Notes: generated from the sequence alone by a model not told the origin. Shown: positions 1 through 12,470, counted from the stretch's first letter. The stretch: 64,000 nt of DNA from Camelus bactrianus (GCF_048773025.1 NC_133544.1:63663501-63727500); one strand, 5' to 3'. Program-made: numbers and translations.

Positions 1-2840
1 AGTGATGGAGTGGCAAAGAGGCAGCCAAATTTAGATGGATTCTTTTTAGTACCCTTTTGTTGACTGATAGCTGCATCTTCTTTTTCCAAAATCATCCCTT
101 GAGAATGCTGCTCAGCTACTGACCCCATTCTATAAAAGTGAAAACAACAGAGGAGAGAAAACAGTAGATTCTATAACGTTCATGTTCAAAGACAGTCACT
201 GCTGGTGTTTACTTGGACCATCGCCCTCTCCCTCAGCTTCAGCTGACACCCAAGCTCAGGGTTCTTGGGTGCTTTCTAGTTTCCTTTCTCCCCAGAAAAT
301 TAAAATGGGAAAATTCATTAAAAATCAGATTTGCTATAATAAGGGAAGTTTCCTTATGGGCCTCTTATTCAATTCCTTCCTTTAAAAAATTATCGAATTA
401 GGTGTTAGGGTTCTTTCCTGATTTTGTTTTATAAAAAGTCTATTTAAAATGCTGCTTGAGTAATTTTGGCAGATACGCATGTTCTTTCTGTTTCCTGCTG
501 TGTGTTCACTGTCGCTCCTAGAGCCACTATGAAACGTGCGAGAGAAATAATTTGTGCATCAATCCCTGACTTTCTTTATTTCTCACGGTATCTGTAAGGT
601 TCCTGAGCTGAGTGGGAATCACGTCAGGATCTCTGCAACTCACAGCATGGTTGACGCCACCATGTCATTTATGAAGCTTTCACATTTATGAATTTAGGAT
701 GACAAAGATATTTTTGGTCAAATGTTCCCTCTTTTGTAGCACATTTTCCCCTATCCACCCAGTCAGTAAGCTGGGTCTGCCACTCTGTGTCTCCTCATTC
801 ACATACACAAAATCATATTCTTTGGCTGTGAATTTCAAATAGGAAAATACAAGGAAAGAGCAGAAAGGTGGTACTGCTGTTGTCTTTGGACCAGTAGCCC
901 TGCTGTGTTGGAACACCATCTTAATACTTTAATCCAAGGACTGTAATTTCAAATTAAATGTCCAGTATAAATCAATCTCTATTTTTATTATTTTTAGCCT
1001 TACTTTGCCCCTTATACTTTCCTGAGTGATGAAGAAAATAAATTGCGGGTGACAGATACATATATACTGCCGTATATAAAATGGCTGAGAAAAGAATCCC
1101 TGACCTTTCAAGGTCTGTGAGGATATTTACAAACTTTTCATAGGATCTATAATCCTGTATGGTGGATGCATCTGATTGAGCTTGGATTTCCATTCGTAAC
1201 TAACTCAGCCCACTAATAAGCATTGCCCCACAGGGAAGAGGAACGGAGCAGACCACCAGACTCGGGACACACTCTGCTGGCAGAGGAAGGAGCAGACGGT
1301 GGAATAGCGCCACTGTTCCTGGGGGGGTAATAAACGTGGGCACGGGCTTGTTTTGCAGAGTAATTAGAGGGAAGCAAAGCCCCTAAAACAGTAAAGAATT
1401 GATATAATGACTCTGAGAAAGTGTATAAGCAAACACCAGAAACATTTTGGAATTTCATAAGGATCCTTGAACCAGGGAGTGACCTCCTATTGCAAACTGT
1501 TTTGGGACAAGAATGTTGCAGGACAGGTAGAGGGGCAGCAGGACCTAGGCTGTATCAGAGTAGATACTTCTTTCTTTGCCATTAAACTAAATCTTTTCAC
1601 TAATGGCATAGCCAGGAGATTAGAACTTACTATGTAGTTTTATTTCACTGTATTAAATTGTTTTACAAAAGCATACAGGGTGTCCACTAGTGATAACGTT
1701 TGGGTTAGTTCTATTATTCAGTAAAAAAATCTGAGAGAACCATTGTATATTCACTGAGTCAAGCATCCCTTAGAAAAGAAAGTATTGATATTGTGGAATC
1801 ATTATGGGTGGCCACTCTTAGAAAACTGGCTTAGGTCCCCTTGGAGTCTCATCTGGGGGCTAAGTGAGCCTTGAGTCACTGAAGGTAGCCTCGGTTAGAG
1901 ACAGTCTTCAGGATCCTCAGGGGTTACTAAGAATATCTTTCCTTAAGAGGGTCTGCGCATAACCATACTGTCACTCTAGAGAAAGTGAGTGTAATCAGAC
2001 CTGTGGGTCTGAGACATACAAAACCAAAGATATTATCACTTAGAAATGGGTCCCAAAAGATGGAAAAAGGGATGTTGTGCAGGCCCACAATGTGAATGCC
2101 AGAACCACTCTGAACCCAGCATCTTTCAGTTTTCCCGGGCTCGGGTGGTGGGTGTGTATCTATGAAAGAGATGACCCAGTGTTCTGCAACCTTAGGAAGC
2201 CCAAGCCTGAGGCATCTCTGACCAAGCTGATGCTGGAGTAGGGACAGGCTTCAGGGGCGGGGATCGCAGGAGTCCAGCATTCCCTCTCACACCTGAGGGG
2301 AGACAGGACATCAGCCAGAAACAAGGCGGGAGGTGACTGAGAGGTCACCTGACTGGGTGTGGAAACTGGACCAACCCTTTCCAAACTGCCTGAGTCTCCC
2401 GGATTCTTAGACGGGTCAGGGATGGCTGTTGGGGAAGCCTCGAGAGAGAGAATGAACTTCCTGCTTATTTGGCAGATAGTTGCTCTAACAATTATTGGGA
2501 AAATAAAAGAGACATAAGAGTATTTGTATGTCTCCTGGGTTTGTAGACCACGCATATGCATGATGTTTTCATTTAGGTGCAGGTCTTTTCAATTAGCCTT
2601 TTAATTTTCTTTTAAGGTCCTACAGTAAAAATCTCTCCATACATTGTGATGAATCCCTATCTAGATCACTTGGGTATCACCCGAATACTGCAGTCAGTAT
2701 TTTAGCAGGAAAAACCACGTAAGGAGCCTCTCTTAGAATATTAGGTTACAAAGAATTTATTCTCCTTTCCCCTCCATTGGTAAATGCTATATGTTACATT
2801 CACGTATAAAACAAATCATGGCTCCATATTTCACAGGCAT
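1..2840. other. Intergenic, no gene recognised
   Basis: I see no V exon signature (Cys, Trp, Tyr-x-Cys followed by an RSS) and no named repeat here. A 133-codon open stretch on the minus strand at 2160-2561 lies in GC-richer DNA and matches no family I know. By human order TRAV40 and TRAV41 should follow in this direction, but neither is visible in this part. Confidence 0.5.
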
Positions 2841-3119
2841 TATTTGTGACAGTCGCACTAAATGTAAAATTGCTCTGTGATGGTAGACTAATGCACTTTG
2901 ACCATGAGACTTCATATTTTCAGAAAAGACATGTATACGACGTGGTTTTCCCCCAAATCCATTTTCCTTTTAAGAAAATTTCCACGGTAAAGAAAATAAA
3001 AGTTAAAGCACCATTTTTCCTTATTCATTTCAGAATTTTTCTTGCAGGAGATGCAGAGTCAGTGAACAGAGCCTCCTAACTGCAGTCCCCGCCACAGGGG
3101 GGCTGGAGCCGCAGCTGCA

Positions 3120-3158
3120 GGTTTGGGTACAGACTGAAAGCATCAGGAGAACACTGTG
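3120..3158 (-). other. TRAV39 23-RSS
   Basis: On the minus strand the V exon runs into heptamer CACAGTG (3152-3158, consensus), a 23-base spacer (3129-3151) and nonamer ACCCAAACC (3120-3128, 7 of 9 to ACAAAAACC). The signal looks fully usable although the gene it serves has a stop codon. Confidence 0.9.
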
Positions 3159-3657
3159 CATCCAGCGCACAGAAGTAGGTGGCAGAGAAGCTTGGCTGGG
3201 AGGCTGTGATGTGCAGTGTGCTGCGACGGGATTTGGTATCAAGTGAGGCTGTTAATTGTCCCTCCTGCTTCACTGCTCCACTTGCCAATAAAAACAGAAA
3301 TTCCAGGCTTTTCCCCAGATCCTGTCTGTACCAGTGCAGTCAGTCTGAAGTACCGCTTGAATAATTGCAGTAGATGGTACAGTCTTCTCCCTCCTGGATG
3401 CTCAGGGATGGCGGGCTTTGCTCCACGTTCACCTCTGCATTTAGCCCTGTCCAAAGAGAACATTCCAGAAGGAGGAGCTGACTGGTTATTTCTGTACTCC
3501 AGTTCCTCCCCAGGGAACCTCAGATGGGTCACAGTGAATCTTGTCTCCACCCCTGGACATTGGATGACAGTTCCTTTCCCCCATGGTACCCTTTCCAATA
3601 AACCCCCAACTCACAGTCTAGTTGAAGCCACAAAATCACTGCTAGTAGCTTCTTCAT
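3159..3657 (-). pseudogene. TRAV39: T-cell receptor alpha V segment TRAV39, pseudogene (one stop)
   Basis: This V segment would encode the variable domain of a TCR alpha chain. The leader exon (3615-3657) starts MKKLLAVILWLQLD, very close to my memory of the human TRAV39 leader, and ends at a GTGAGT donor. A 168-bp phase-1 intron leads to the V exon (3159-3446). The V exon shows VEQSPPSLSIQEGE, then TIYCNYS, WYRQDLGKSLE, SGAVKQEGQL and ATYFCALD, the TRAV39 pattern. Reading through from the leader there is one in-frame TGA at 3340-3342, between the CNYS motif and the LHWYRQ motif. Human has Arg (CGA) there, so a single CpG decay explains it. Everything else, including the RSS, is intact. It could be functional in other individuals if the stop is polymorphic. 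The subgroup call is firm; pseudogene status depends on that one base. Confidence 0.88.
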
Positions 3658-3894
3658 TTTTTTTTCTTTACTCCAGTTCACTGAAGACTGAGATGTAGGT
3701 ACCTTGAAAGCTGGCGAGATTCTCCAAATACGGTAGCTCTTTCTTTTTCTACAGAAACACCATTTCAATAGATGTTCCAACCAGTGAGAAGCACCTTATG
3801 TAATTCACTCAGTTACTCCCTTTTGTTAAAAAAAAACAAAACAACTTTGGACAGAAGTTGTTTTTTTTGGTTTTGTGTTTTTGTGAATGGAAAT

Positions 3895-3909
3895 AGTGCC
3901 CTCTTCAGG
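3895..3909 (-). promoter_or_regulatory. CTCF-core-like motif upstream of TRAV39
   Basis: The minus strand reads CCTGAAGAGGGCACT, 13 of 15 positions to the CTCF core CCASYAGRKGGCASY. It sits 238 bp upstream of the TRAV39 start codon and points in the transcription direction, like the motifs before TRAV35, TRAV36 and the TRAV37-position gene. Binding is inferred, not shown. Confidence 0.45.
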
Positions 3910-4828
3910 TTACTTAGAGAAATTACTGAGAAAGTAACCCACAAAATAATGTGAACAAGAATTTGCTTCTTGTAAGCCAACAAGGTGTTTCCAAAAATTT
4001 CTTAGCAAATTCATCCTTAAGAATCTCATTCACTTAGTCAGGATATTGGTCAAGTGACAGAAATGTAATTCAAGTACGCTTAGGCAAGAGGAGAAATACA
4101 TTGGTTCCCATAACCTAGGCAAATACAGAAATACATATGGGCTTCAGGTATCCAGGGTGCCATGGAACTGAGTCCTTCAAGGATTCTGCTCTCATTCATT
4201 CCTCTCTGTACCTCAGCTTTAAGCATTTAGACCACGAATCAGGAGACATGAATGGAAACATTTTCGAGCTGGAGTTCATCTCACGGTGTAGCCACCAAAG
4301 AAGACCAAGAATCCCTCTTTCCCATCCCAAATTTAAAAATTCTGGGGTAGACCTTTGTTCACCTTAGCCTGAGGCTTTTCTCCAGGGGGTCTGTTTGTGA
4401 CGGCAGCAGAGTGTACGTGATCTGATTGGCTCAACGGGGCCAGGCGTCCACCTCTGGGTCACTCAGGTGTATCTGAGGTGGTGGCTATGTAGGAAAGATG
4501 GCAGCCTCCATTCAGACCATGTGGTTAGAGTTTATCTTTTACCACAAGGGAGTTGTTCTGAGTGGACAAAACAGTAGATGGCCAGCACAATCATGTTGTC
4601 TCAACCGCGTGGACTATTGGTGGGGGAGATTGGGAGGGACGGGAAGGTTTTATTTCTTTAGGACTCCCCTAAACATAAGTAGCTGCTTCTGATGACCTGG
4701 GTTAGCTTGTGAATCAGCCTACCTTCTTACAAGCAGTGTACTTTTTTCTATATCACGGTAAAACTCTTCCAAAAATTTTTTGTTTTTAATATTTAACTTA
4801 TATTTTTGTCTTTTGTTTGTTTTTGTTT
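3910..4828. other. Intergenic, unclassified ancient repeat-like DNA
   Basis: No gene is seen. The part near 4110-4500 has the look of an old interspersed repeat, but I cannot name its family. Confidence 0.35.
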
Positions 4829-4947
4829 TGGGGGGAGGTAACTAGGTTTATTTATTAATTAATTTATCTTAATGAAGGTACTGGGGATTGAACCCAGGAC
4901 CTGGTGCGTGCTAAGCATGTGCTCTACCACTGAGCTATACCCTCCCC
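4829..4947 (-). mobile_element. Camelid tRNA-derived SINE
   Basis: On the minus strand the element starts GGGGAGGGTATAGCTCAGTG (A-box region), continues through a GGTTCAATCC-like B box (here GGGTTCAATCCCCAGTACC) and ends in an A/T-rich tail at the low-coordinate side. The body resembles tRNA-Ala. This is the SINE type described as camelid-specific (Vic-1-like) and is the main taxonomic clue in the window. Confidence 0.8.
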
Positions 4948-5034
4948 GCTTCATGTTAACTCTTGAAGAACGCCATCACAGCTTCTCTAGGTTCTCAAAT
5001 ACCTCTTACACAAAGTTGTGAAAAAAAAACAAAA

Positions 5035-5170
5035 CATCCGTATTTTACAGAATAAACTGGGTCTTACAAGGGTTAAAAGATATGCTTAAGATCTTGCAGC
5101 TCGTATGGGATGGGGTGGGATTTAACCCAACTGTCGAACTGCTGGGCTAATGCCAAGTTCTGTACTTTTC
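5035..5170. mobile_element. MIR-like SINE remnant
   Basis: Text resembling the MIR core (a run like 'aagggttaaaa..cttgcagctcgta..ggtgggatttaaccca') is visible. It is old and diverged, and I call it from memory of the MIR consensus only. Confidence 0.4.
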
Positions 5171-5189
5171 TGTGTGTGTGTGTGTGTGT
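5171..5189. repeat. (TG)n microsatellite
   Basis: About nine TG units directly follow the MIR-like remnant. Confidence 0.9.
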
Positions 5190-5379
5190 AACGAGCTTCT
5201 ATTTAGAATTTAGGGGCAGTAAATTTTCACCCATTATGCTCACTGCAGTCAATGTGGGACAGCTTTTTATGTATAACAGCTCTATCTTTAAAAACCCTAA
5301 ACTTGATCCACGTTTCAAGCAAGGTCCCATTCAAAGTCCCTTTCCTGCATAAACGCTCCATAACTGATAGAATTGTTCA

Positions 5380-6190
5380 ACACTGATTTTTCTCCTTGAA
5401 GAGAGTGCTTGGGGAAAAAGTAAAATACATTGGAAGAAATAAAAGATATTACAGTCAAAAGTATCTACCAAGCATCCACTTAGTATCAAGTAACGTAACA
5501 AATGATGGGATGGGAGTATTATGCAATTTCACAAGATGTGGTCGTGGTCTCAATGGAGCTGTAAGTTAGTTAGGAAGATGAAAATAACATGCATTGAGCA
5601 AAAGTTAATAGTGAAAAGGGTGCTTTCTGGGAGTTGGGGTAGAGGCTCTACTTAAATACAGAAGAGGGAAAGACATTATAGAAGGCTGCAGGAACTTGGT
5701 GCAGCCTCTCTGGAGGTGTTGAGACCTGAGGAATATATAATGTTTAGACAGACAGAGGAAATCTATAGAGGTAAGAGTGAGGATGATGTGTTTGTGAGGA
5801 AGTGTAAAGATGGCCTGGCTAACATAGAAAACATAGGTTGGGAATAGCCTCTGAGAATGAGGGTGAATGGGTAAAATGAGCAGGTTATGGAGGTCACTAA
5901 AAGCTAGTCAAAGGGGCTTATCTTTGTGAAAAAATGAAACTATTATGGGATTTGCACAGTGGAGTGATACGATGAAAAGATTCTAGAAAGAAAGGGTAGC
6001 AGTTCTTTTTGGATGGTTGGCAGTTGGTGGAATAGGGAAGAAGGGCAAGAAAGAGACTTCAGTGATGGAGAGCGAGGGGAACATTCCTTTCAGCTTGGTG
6101 AGAGGAACAGAGAGGAATCAAAAGAATTCATTATAAGGCTGTAGTCGTGGGAGTGCTAAGTAAAGGATGAATCTGATCATATATATATAC
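5380..6190. other. Intergenic, no gene recognised
   Basis: Purine-rich, diverged DNA with the general look of an old L2/MER-type repeat. I cannot assign it, and there is no coding signal. Confidence 0.35.
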
Positions 6191-6194
6191 ACAT

Positions 6195-6300
6195 ATAAAA
6201 TGTATGTTTCATATATATATATATATAAAACTGAATTACTTTGCTGTACACCTGAAACTAACACAACATTGTAAATCAACTAGACTTCAATTTAAAAAAA
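6195..6300 (+). mobile_element. L1 3'-end fragment
   Basis: The text 'gctgtacacctgaaactaacacaa' leading into 'cattgtaaatcaactagacttcaat' and an A run is the typical L1 3' UTR end. The L1 tail begins in an (AT)n stretch and no coding part remains. Confidence 0.75.
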
Positions 6301-7084
6301 AGAAACACTTACCCCACTACAAAAGAAAACCCTACAATTCTATGGAATATTAAAGTGATGAACTCTTAACCTATAAACCAGAGAATCAAAGAATCTAAAG
6401 GAATTTAATGCAGCATATAATTTCAAATATGAAATTGGGTTCCCTTGTCAGACTTAACTCACAGAATAATAGTATATCTGAGAATATAACTGTAAATGCA
6501 AGAAAAGTTTTGAATTAGGGAGATGGTCAGAAATTTTGGGTAGTGGGCTATAAATGCATTTTAAATAGTACATGTCATTTGAGAAAATTAAAGATATTTA
6601 GTAATATAATATTATAAGCTCCCCTCCCCTAAAAGGGTGAATCTGAGAGCACTTAAAGGAAAAAACTCACAAGAACTGGTGCCTGAGTATAAACTCTACA
6701 GTTTCAAGCCTGAATAGAGGAAGCATGTGATATTTCTCGAAAGTGGGAAGTCTAGAGAGGGATCTGAATTGGGAAAGTGTTTTGAAATTGAGGTAATAGT
6801 GGCATATAAAGCGAAAATGGCCAAGTGACAGCTGGAGATCAAGGACAGAATTTTAGATAAATGGAAAGTGCTTGACACAGAGCAGAAAATAAATGAGAGC
6901 TATTACTAGGCATTATCGCATGTACCACACAGAATTATTGTCAGTGTGCACATATGTTTATTCTGCTCCCTGAAAACAGGGGCTTTAAACACGGACTTTC
7001 TCTTAATCCTGATTTGCCAGTGTCTAGTGTAGTAATTGGCACATGGTTGGTGTATTTGTCTGTTAAATGTAACCTAAAAGTAAA
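6301..7084. other. Intergenic, no gene recognised
   Basis: I see no V signal, no named repeat and no plausible exon. Confidence 0.4.
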
Positions 7085-7468
7085 AGTAGGGCTTCCATAA
7101 CACAGACTGGGTGTCTTATACAACAGAAATTTATTTCTCCCAGTTCTGAAGGCCAGAAGTCCAAGGTCAAGGTGTCGGCAGGTTTGGTTTCTACTCAACC
7201 CTCATTCCTGGGCTTGTAGGAGGCCGTCTTCTCATTGTGTCCTCACGTGGCCTTTCCTCTGTGCCTGGGCACCCTCAGATCTCTCTGTGTCCCAGTCACC
7301 TCCTTCCATAAGGACACCAGCAGATTCAATTACAGCCCACCCTAATGACTTCATTTTAACTTATCACTGTTTTAAAGGCCCCATCATCCAATGTAGTCAC
7401 AGTCTGAGGTCCTGGAGATTAGGACTTCAACATATAAATTTTGGGGCAACACAATTCAGTCAATAATA
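7085..7468 (-). mobile_element. Fossil solo LTR, ERVL-MaLR (MLT1-like)
   Basis: Read on the minus strand, the start resembles the MaLR LTR opening (tattgactgaattgtgttgc) and the end resembles the MLT1 end with 'cagtctgtgttatggaagcc'. It is an LTR without internal sequence, heavily diverged. The family is shared across placental mammals, so it is likely tens of millions of years old or more. It is a broken fossil with no coding capacity. Confidence 0.65.
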
Positions 7469-7739
7469 GTCAGAATGAGAAATATTTTTTGAAAGATGGA
7501 AATACAGGAGAGTTGAGACATGGTACTTGGTATATGAGTAGTATTTGTGTGCTGGGTACACGGGGAAAGCGGAAGAGGCAGAATTCAGGATTTCTTTTCC
7601 TGATGATTTGCTACAGACTTTGGGATTATAAAACAGTATAAAAGTTTTACAAACTTTAGAAGTTCAAATGAAAAGACTGTATATTTCTAAAAACCATCCA
7701 TTTCATCAATACACAAAGTGTTAACTGATGATTTAAAAA

Positions 7740-8500
7740 AATTCCTTCCTTAAAAGGAGTGGTAGCGTCTTTCTCATTCATATTAATGTGTATTTGTGGT
7801 TTTTTTCTTTGTTTTTTTTCTTATTACCTTTCTCATTCTTGATGTTGTGTATTTGGGTTTACTCTCTTTTTTCTTAACATATTTCTAGAACTCTTGGCTT
7901 TATTTATAACTTCTAACTTTGTTTTACTTTTAGAGTAATTCCTACTTTTATTATTGGATTTGCCCCTTCTTTGTTTTAGTTTGTTGATTCATTATTTTTT
8001 ATTTTTTGCAAACTTGGCTCCTTTATTTGACCCTTTACTTTATTAATAAATGTATTCAAGGCTATACATTTTCTTATGAATAGTGCTTTGAACAAATCCA
8101 GACTTTTATATGCACTGCTGTCATTAGTGTTAATTTTTAATAGCCTGCAGTTTTTAACGTTTAATTCTTTGACATGAAAATTATTTAAAATTTCATAAGT
8201 GGTTAATTCCCTCCCAACTTATTTATTGTCTATCTTTTAATTATTAATTTCTAGCTTTATTACATTGTGTCCAGAGAATGTGGCTTTTATGAATCTTTCC
8301 TGTTGCTTCTTTGAGTCATAATACATGCTCATGATTTGGTAAATGGTCTTATATATATACATATATATATAGAGAGAGGACATTGTCATTTCCATCTGTC
8401 TCTTTCTGTCTCTGGGAAATAGATAATGAAATATCTCATAATTAATATATTATCAAATTATTCTTATATATCCAACAAATTCTGCTTTATATTTTTCTAA
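7740..8500 (-). mobile_element. Old L1 fragment, antisense
   Basis: A T-rich plus strand contains 'tttctagctttattacattg' followed by 'tgtccagagaatgtg', the antisense text of an old L1 ORF2 region. No long open frame remains. Confidence 0.55.
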
Positions 8501-8529
8501 CGCAATATTGGTTTTGAATAAAAGTAGGC

Positions 8530-8700
8530 TCACTCGTTCATTCACTCACTTATCCTTGTACAAATTCAACAAATAACTACTGAGAATCCACTGTGTTCAA
8601 GATCCCAGGTTGAGCTCTTAGGCTACATCAATGAGCAAGTCAGATTCAGTCCCTGATGTCGTGGAATGTGCAGTCTATTAGAGGAGGTGACGTTAACAAT
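8530..8700 (-). mobile_element. L2 3'-end remnant
   Basis: 'ttcattcactcacttatcc' followed by a run like 'caacaaataactactgagaatcc' is the reverse complement of the L2 3' end (consensus 'tgttgaatgaatgaatga'). Confidence 0.6.
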
Positions 8701-8859
8701 CACTCAACGACTGCTACTAAATGTGGAGGATGTTGTGACAGGAGCGTGCAGGCTGCTGTAGGAGGCTTAGCAGGCGGTGATAATTCAGTCAAGGAGACTG
8801 GGAAAGTCCTCCCTGAAGAAGTAACGTTAAAGTCAAAATAGGCACATTTTAGGATCTGA

Positions 8860-9656
8860 AAGTAGGCAGAATCAGTCAGGATTCTAGCAGGAAAAACTCA
8901 TGGGTGCAAACATTATAAGATTTGAGGAGAGTTTAGTATGGCATTATTTATACAAGCAGGGTGCATGGATAGTGCTGTATTCTGTGGCTAGCATCACTCC
9001 AGGCCTTACATGGAAGGGAGAGAGTGGTTACTGGAACTGGAGATAGAGAGGCTGTTTGGAGAGAGTGTCTTAAAGAGCTGACCTTGTGATGTCAGGTCAG
9101 TGTCAGGCTATGTCAGTCCCACGGGGAGGGAGCTGAGGGAATGCACACCCTGCTCCTTCTTTCCTCCGATCTCTTCAGGTGGTCCTCTTGGTCCAAAACC
9201 AACTACAGATCAGAAGGCAGAAGAGGGATTAGGGACACCAGAGTTCAAGAAAATGGTAGAGAAGGTACAGTCTTCATAGGAAGAAGAAAGTAGGGATGGC
9301 TAGGAAGGTAGGAGAAAAACCTGCAGAGTTTTGAGAAGAAGCCATGCTTTTGAATTAATGACAGGTGTACTCTTGGCTTGCCCTGGAGGAGTCAGAATGG
9401 GCATTATTAGCCAAGATATCAGGATAAGATTGGTGAGGTCATTTTTGGTGATCAGTATTTTTTAAAGAAAAATAGATAAAATTCTGTAGGAGAAGTTGAA
9501 TGGGAATGCGATTTTAAGGGGAAAAAAGGAGTGATATGAAATCTTCAATTGTTAATGAAGAGTTTGTTCGTGAATTTTAATTGATGTTGATGGATATCAA
9601 ATCACTTTGGTATTTTGAACAAAAAATACGGCAAACTATATCAGTAAACAAAGAAT
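8860..9656. other. Intergenic, unclassified repeat-like DNA
   Basis: The stretch from about 8870 ('cagtcaggattctagcagg') looks like a dispersed repeat I recognise but cannot name. No gene is seen. Confidence 0.35.
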
Positions 9657-10093
9657 GCTGAAGCCATCAAGTCATCAGCCGCTGCTGCCGCCTCCCACAG
9701 TGAAGACCAGCCTGCAGACCAGCCTCTGCAGCCACTCACAATGGTGCACCCTGAGGGGACTCAGAATAAGAAAGGACAGGATACCGGCCCTCAATAGCTA
9801 GGAGCTTGTCAAAGGAATGAATTCAATGAGCCCAAATGTTTGCTCCCTCCCATACATAGAAAAGCACTAAATTCTTTAATTTGAGGTGCCTGTTTTTCTT
9901 TAGATAACAAGTAACATTTTATTGTTGCAACTACCTGGTCTTTGTTGTAAAGCTCCTGTATATCCTAGCTCCTCCCCTACCTCTTTGGAGCAGTCCCTCA
10001 GAGCGATCTCAGAGGCTGTCATCCCGGCTCGAGTCCTCCTGCCAAATAAAACATAACTCTCAACTTTTAGGCTGCGCATTTATTTCAGCTGAC
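9657..10093 (+). mobile_element. Fossil retroviral LTR, family not assigned
   Basis: The region ends with a pyrimidine-rich part, an AATAAA at about 10046, a short U5-like tail and a terminal CA. That layout is the 3' half of a retroviral LTR of the kind seen in artiodactyl endogenous retroviruses. The left boundary is a guess at a TG. I see no flanking internal region, so it reads as a solo, broken relic. Confidence 0.45.
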
Positions 10094-11424
10094 AGTATTA
10101 AGATTTCATTGCATGTATTTAAAAGCTATTACATGAGTTTTATTTGAAAATGTCAATATTTATAATACAGTGAAATCTTTAACGTTTACAACTATTTAAA
10201 CACTTAAAGTAATGGTAAAATATTTTAGAACTCATCCTAAGAATGTGTGAAGGTTTTATACTTTTCCGAAGTCTTACTATCATCCATCCAGTGTGCTGCT
10301 TGGCCTACAAACACGAACATGCTTTGATGACAATGCAGAATTCCTGGCAACGTACGTTTAGGGTCAATCCTCTAACCATTCTTTAAATTTGTATCTTCTA
10401 CAGACTGGTGCAAAATGTCAGTCATTGAAATTCATGCAACTTCTCCAGTGTTTCCCCTGAAATCTGAATCTGAATGAAGCAAGACAGAAGAAAAGACTTT
10501 TAGATCTGACATCACTCACCTTTCCAAAACTGCAGATGTTCTGTGCAAGAAATTCTCAAACCATGTAATTCCAAACCACTGTAGAGAAGGTTATCTGTGT
10601 CAGCCTCCCCATTAAGCAGGAAGCCTTTCCCTCTTCCAAAAGGTTTAGACCCCTGTTACTGTACATGCAGTCAGTGGAAAGTGCCGGTTCCCGGTATCAC
10701 AGCGAGAATGAAGCTGCCAAAGGGAAGTGTGACAGAGCTCAAGGGAGGAAGAGCGTTAAAGCTCCAGGCTGCCGGTTTTGTTAACAACCAAAGCAGGCTA
10801 CCGGTGTTAGGAAAGCATATTAGCAGGAAGCAAAATCTCCACAGGGATTAACTTGTGCGGCTGCAACACCTAAATTCTCTCCTGAGAGCCTTTCGCCCTG
10901 CTTCAACTGTACCTGAGAGCACCTGGAATCTCCTAGGGTCCCCGGCCCTGAGGCCTCCGCTCCCCCTTGCCCTCCCTCTGCCCGCTCTCTACCCTCTTCC
11001 GGAAAGGACCACTGACACAAATGATGGACACTGGCGAGTCGCTATTTCCAAACCCCGTCCTGAAAGCCACAAGGGTGTGGATCAAGAGTTTTGTGGACAC
11101 TGTGCCTTCTACTTACTTCCTAAATTCAGCTGTGAAACCCCAAGGTTTGCATCAGCTTATAAAATCCAGTGAGTTCTCAGTTTCCTCAGCGTAGTTCTTT
11201 CTTTTTCCTGGGCCTCTCACCCAAATCCACCTGGACTGTGTTTTCCTGATTTGGTGTTAGTTTAGTTTCAGCGACCAATGTGCTTTTTCAGATATGCCAA
11301 GCACCAGAAACTGCGGGGCTCTGTCACGGAACACCGGGACAGACAGGAGTGGTGCCTCCCAGAACGCCCATTTTCTCTAAGCCTTTCCTTTAAAGACGCA
11401 GTTGTGATAAAGACACTACTGAGT
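10094..11424. other. Intergenic, no gene recognised
   Basis: Overlapping short open stretches at 10.6-11.2 kb lie in GC-richer DNA but have no family features. An isolated CACTGTG at about 11.1 kb has no nonamer at 23-base spacing, so it is not an RSS. Confidence 0.4.
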
Positions 11425-12470
11425 GTCTACATTTTATGATACAGTTTTTACTAGTTCTTTTTTTAACCTTACTTAGATGTCATTGATACATAAAATTGTA
11501 AGATGTTTAAAATGTGAATCGTGGTGATTTGATATAGATGTGCATTCTGAAAAAAATTCACCTTATCAAGTTAATTAACACATCCAGTACCTCACATATT
11601 TATCTCTCTTTTATTTGTGAGAACATTTAAGTTCTGCTTGCTTAGCAAATGTCAATTATACAACACAGTATTATCAACTGTAGTCACCATGTTTGACATT
11701 AGATCCTCAGACCTTATACATCTTATAGCTGAAATTTTATATTCTTTTACCAACCTCCCTTTATTTCCCCCACTGCTCGGTGACCATTTTTCTACAGTCT
11801 GTTGTATGAATTTGAATTTTTTTTTAACCTTTTAGATTCCATATGTAAGTGATACCATGCAGTATTTTTCTTTGGCTTATTTCACTTAGCACAATGCCCT
11901 CCCCGTCCATCTATATTGTTGCAAATGGCAGGATTTCTTTCTTTCTCGTGGCTGAATAATAGTCCATTGTACATACATTCAACATCTCCTTTATCCAATC
12001 ACCCATTAATGGACACTTAATTTGTTTCCGTATCTTGGCTATTATTGTGAATAATACCACAATGAATATGGGAGTGTAGATATCTCTTTGATATCCTGCT
12101 TTCATTTTGTTTGGATATATACTAGAAGTCGGATTACTCTGTCGGTTGGTAGTTATGTTTTTAATTTTTTGAAAAATTGCCATGCTCTTTTCCATAGTGG
12201 CTGCACCAATTTATATTCCTACCAACAGTGCATAAGGGATTCCCTTTCTCCACATCCTTATCAACATTTATGTCTTGTCTTTTTTATGATAGCCATTCTA
12301 ACAGGTGTGAGGTGATAGCTCATTGTGGTTTTGATTTGTACATCCTAAATGATTGGTGGTGTTGAACACCTTTTCATGCACCTTTCGGCCATCTGTGGAT
12401 CTTCTTTGGAAAAATGTCTATTCAGTTCCTCTGTCCATTTTTAATTGGATTGTTTGTTTTTTGGTTGCTT
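11425..12470 (-). mobile_element. L1 3' half, antisense, degraded
   Basis: The plus strand carries the antisense of the L1 ORF2 C-terminus and 3' UTR: 'ggcttatttcacttagcac', 'gtccattgtacatacat', 'atagtggctgcaccaa', 'gccattctaacaggtgtgag'. The frame is broken in several places. It is an ordinary inactive 5'-truncated LINE. Confidence 0.85.

Noticed and set aside
2160-2561. 133-codon minus-strand open frame
   Set aside because: No domain, splice context or known family; length is plausible by chance in GC-richer DNA.
3080-3100. GCCACAGGGGGGCTGG as a CTCF site downstream of TRAV39
   Set aside because: Only about 11 of 15 positions match the core.
4829-4947. tRNA-Ala-like gene on the minus strand
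   Set aside because: A and B boxes are present but the cloverleaf is not kept and an A/T-rich tail follows; it is a SINE.
11090-11130. Isolated CACTGTG heptamer
   Set aside because: No nonamer at 12 or 23 bases and no V exon beside it.
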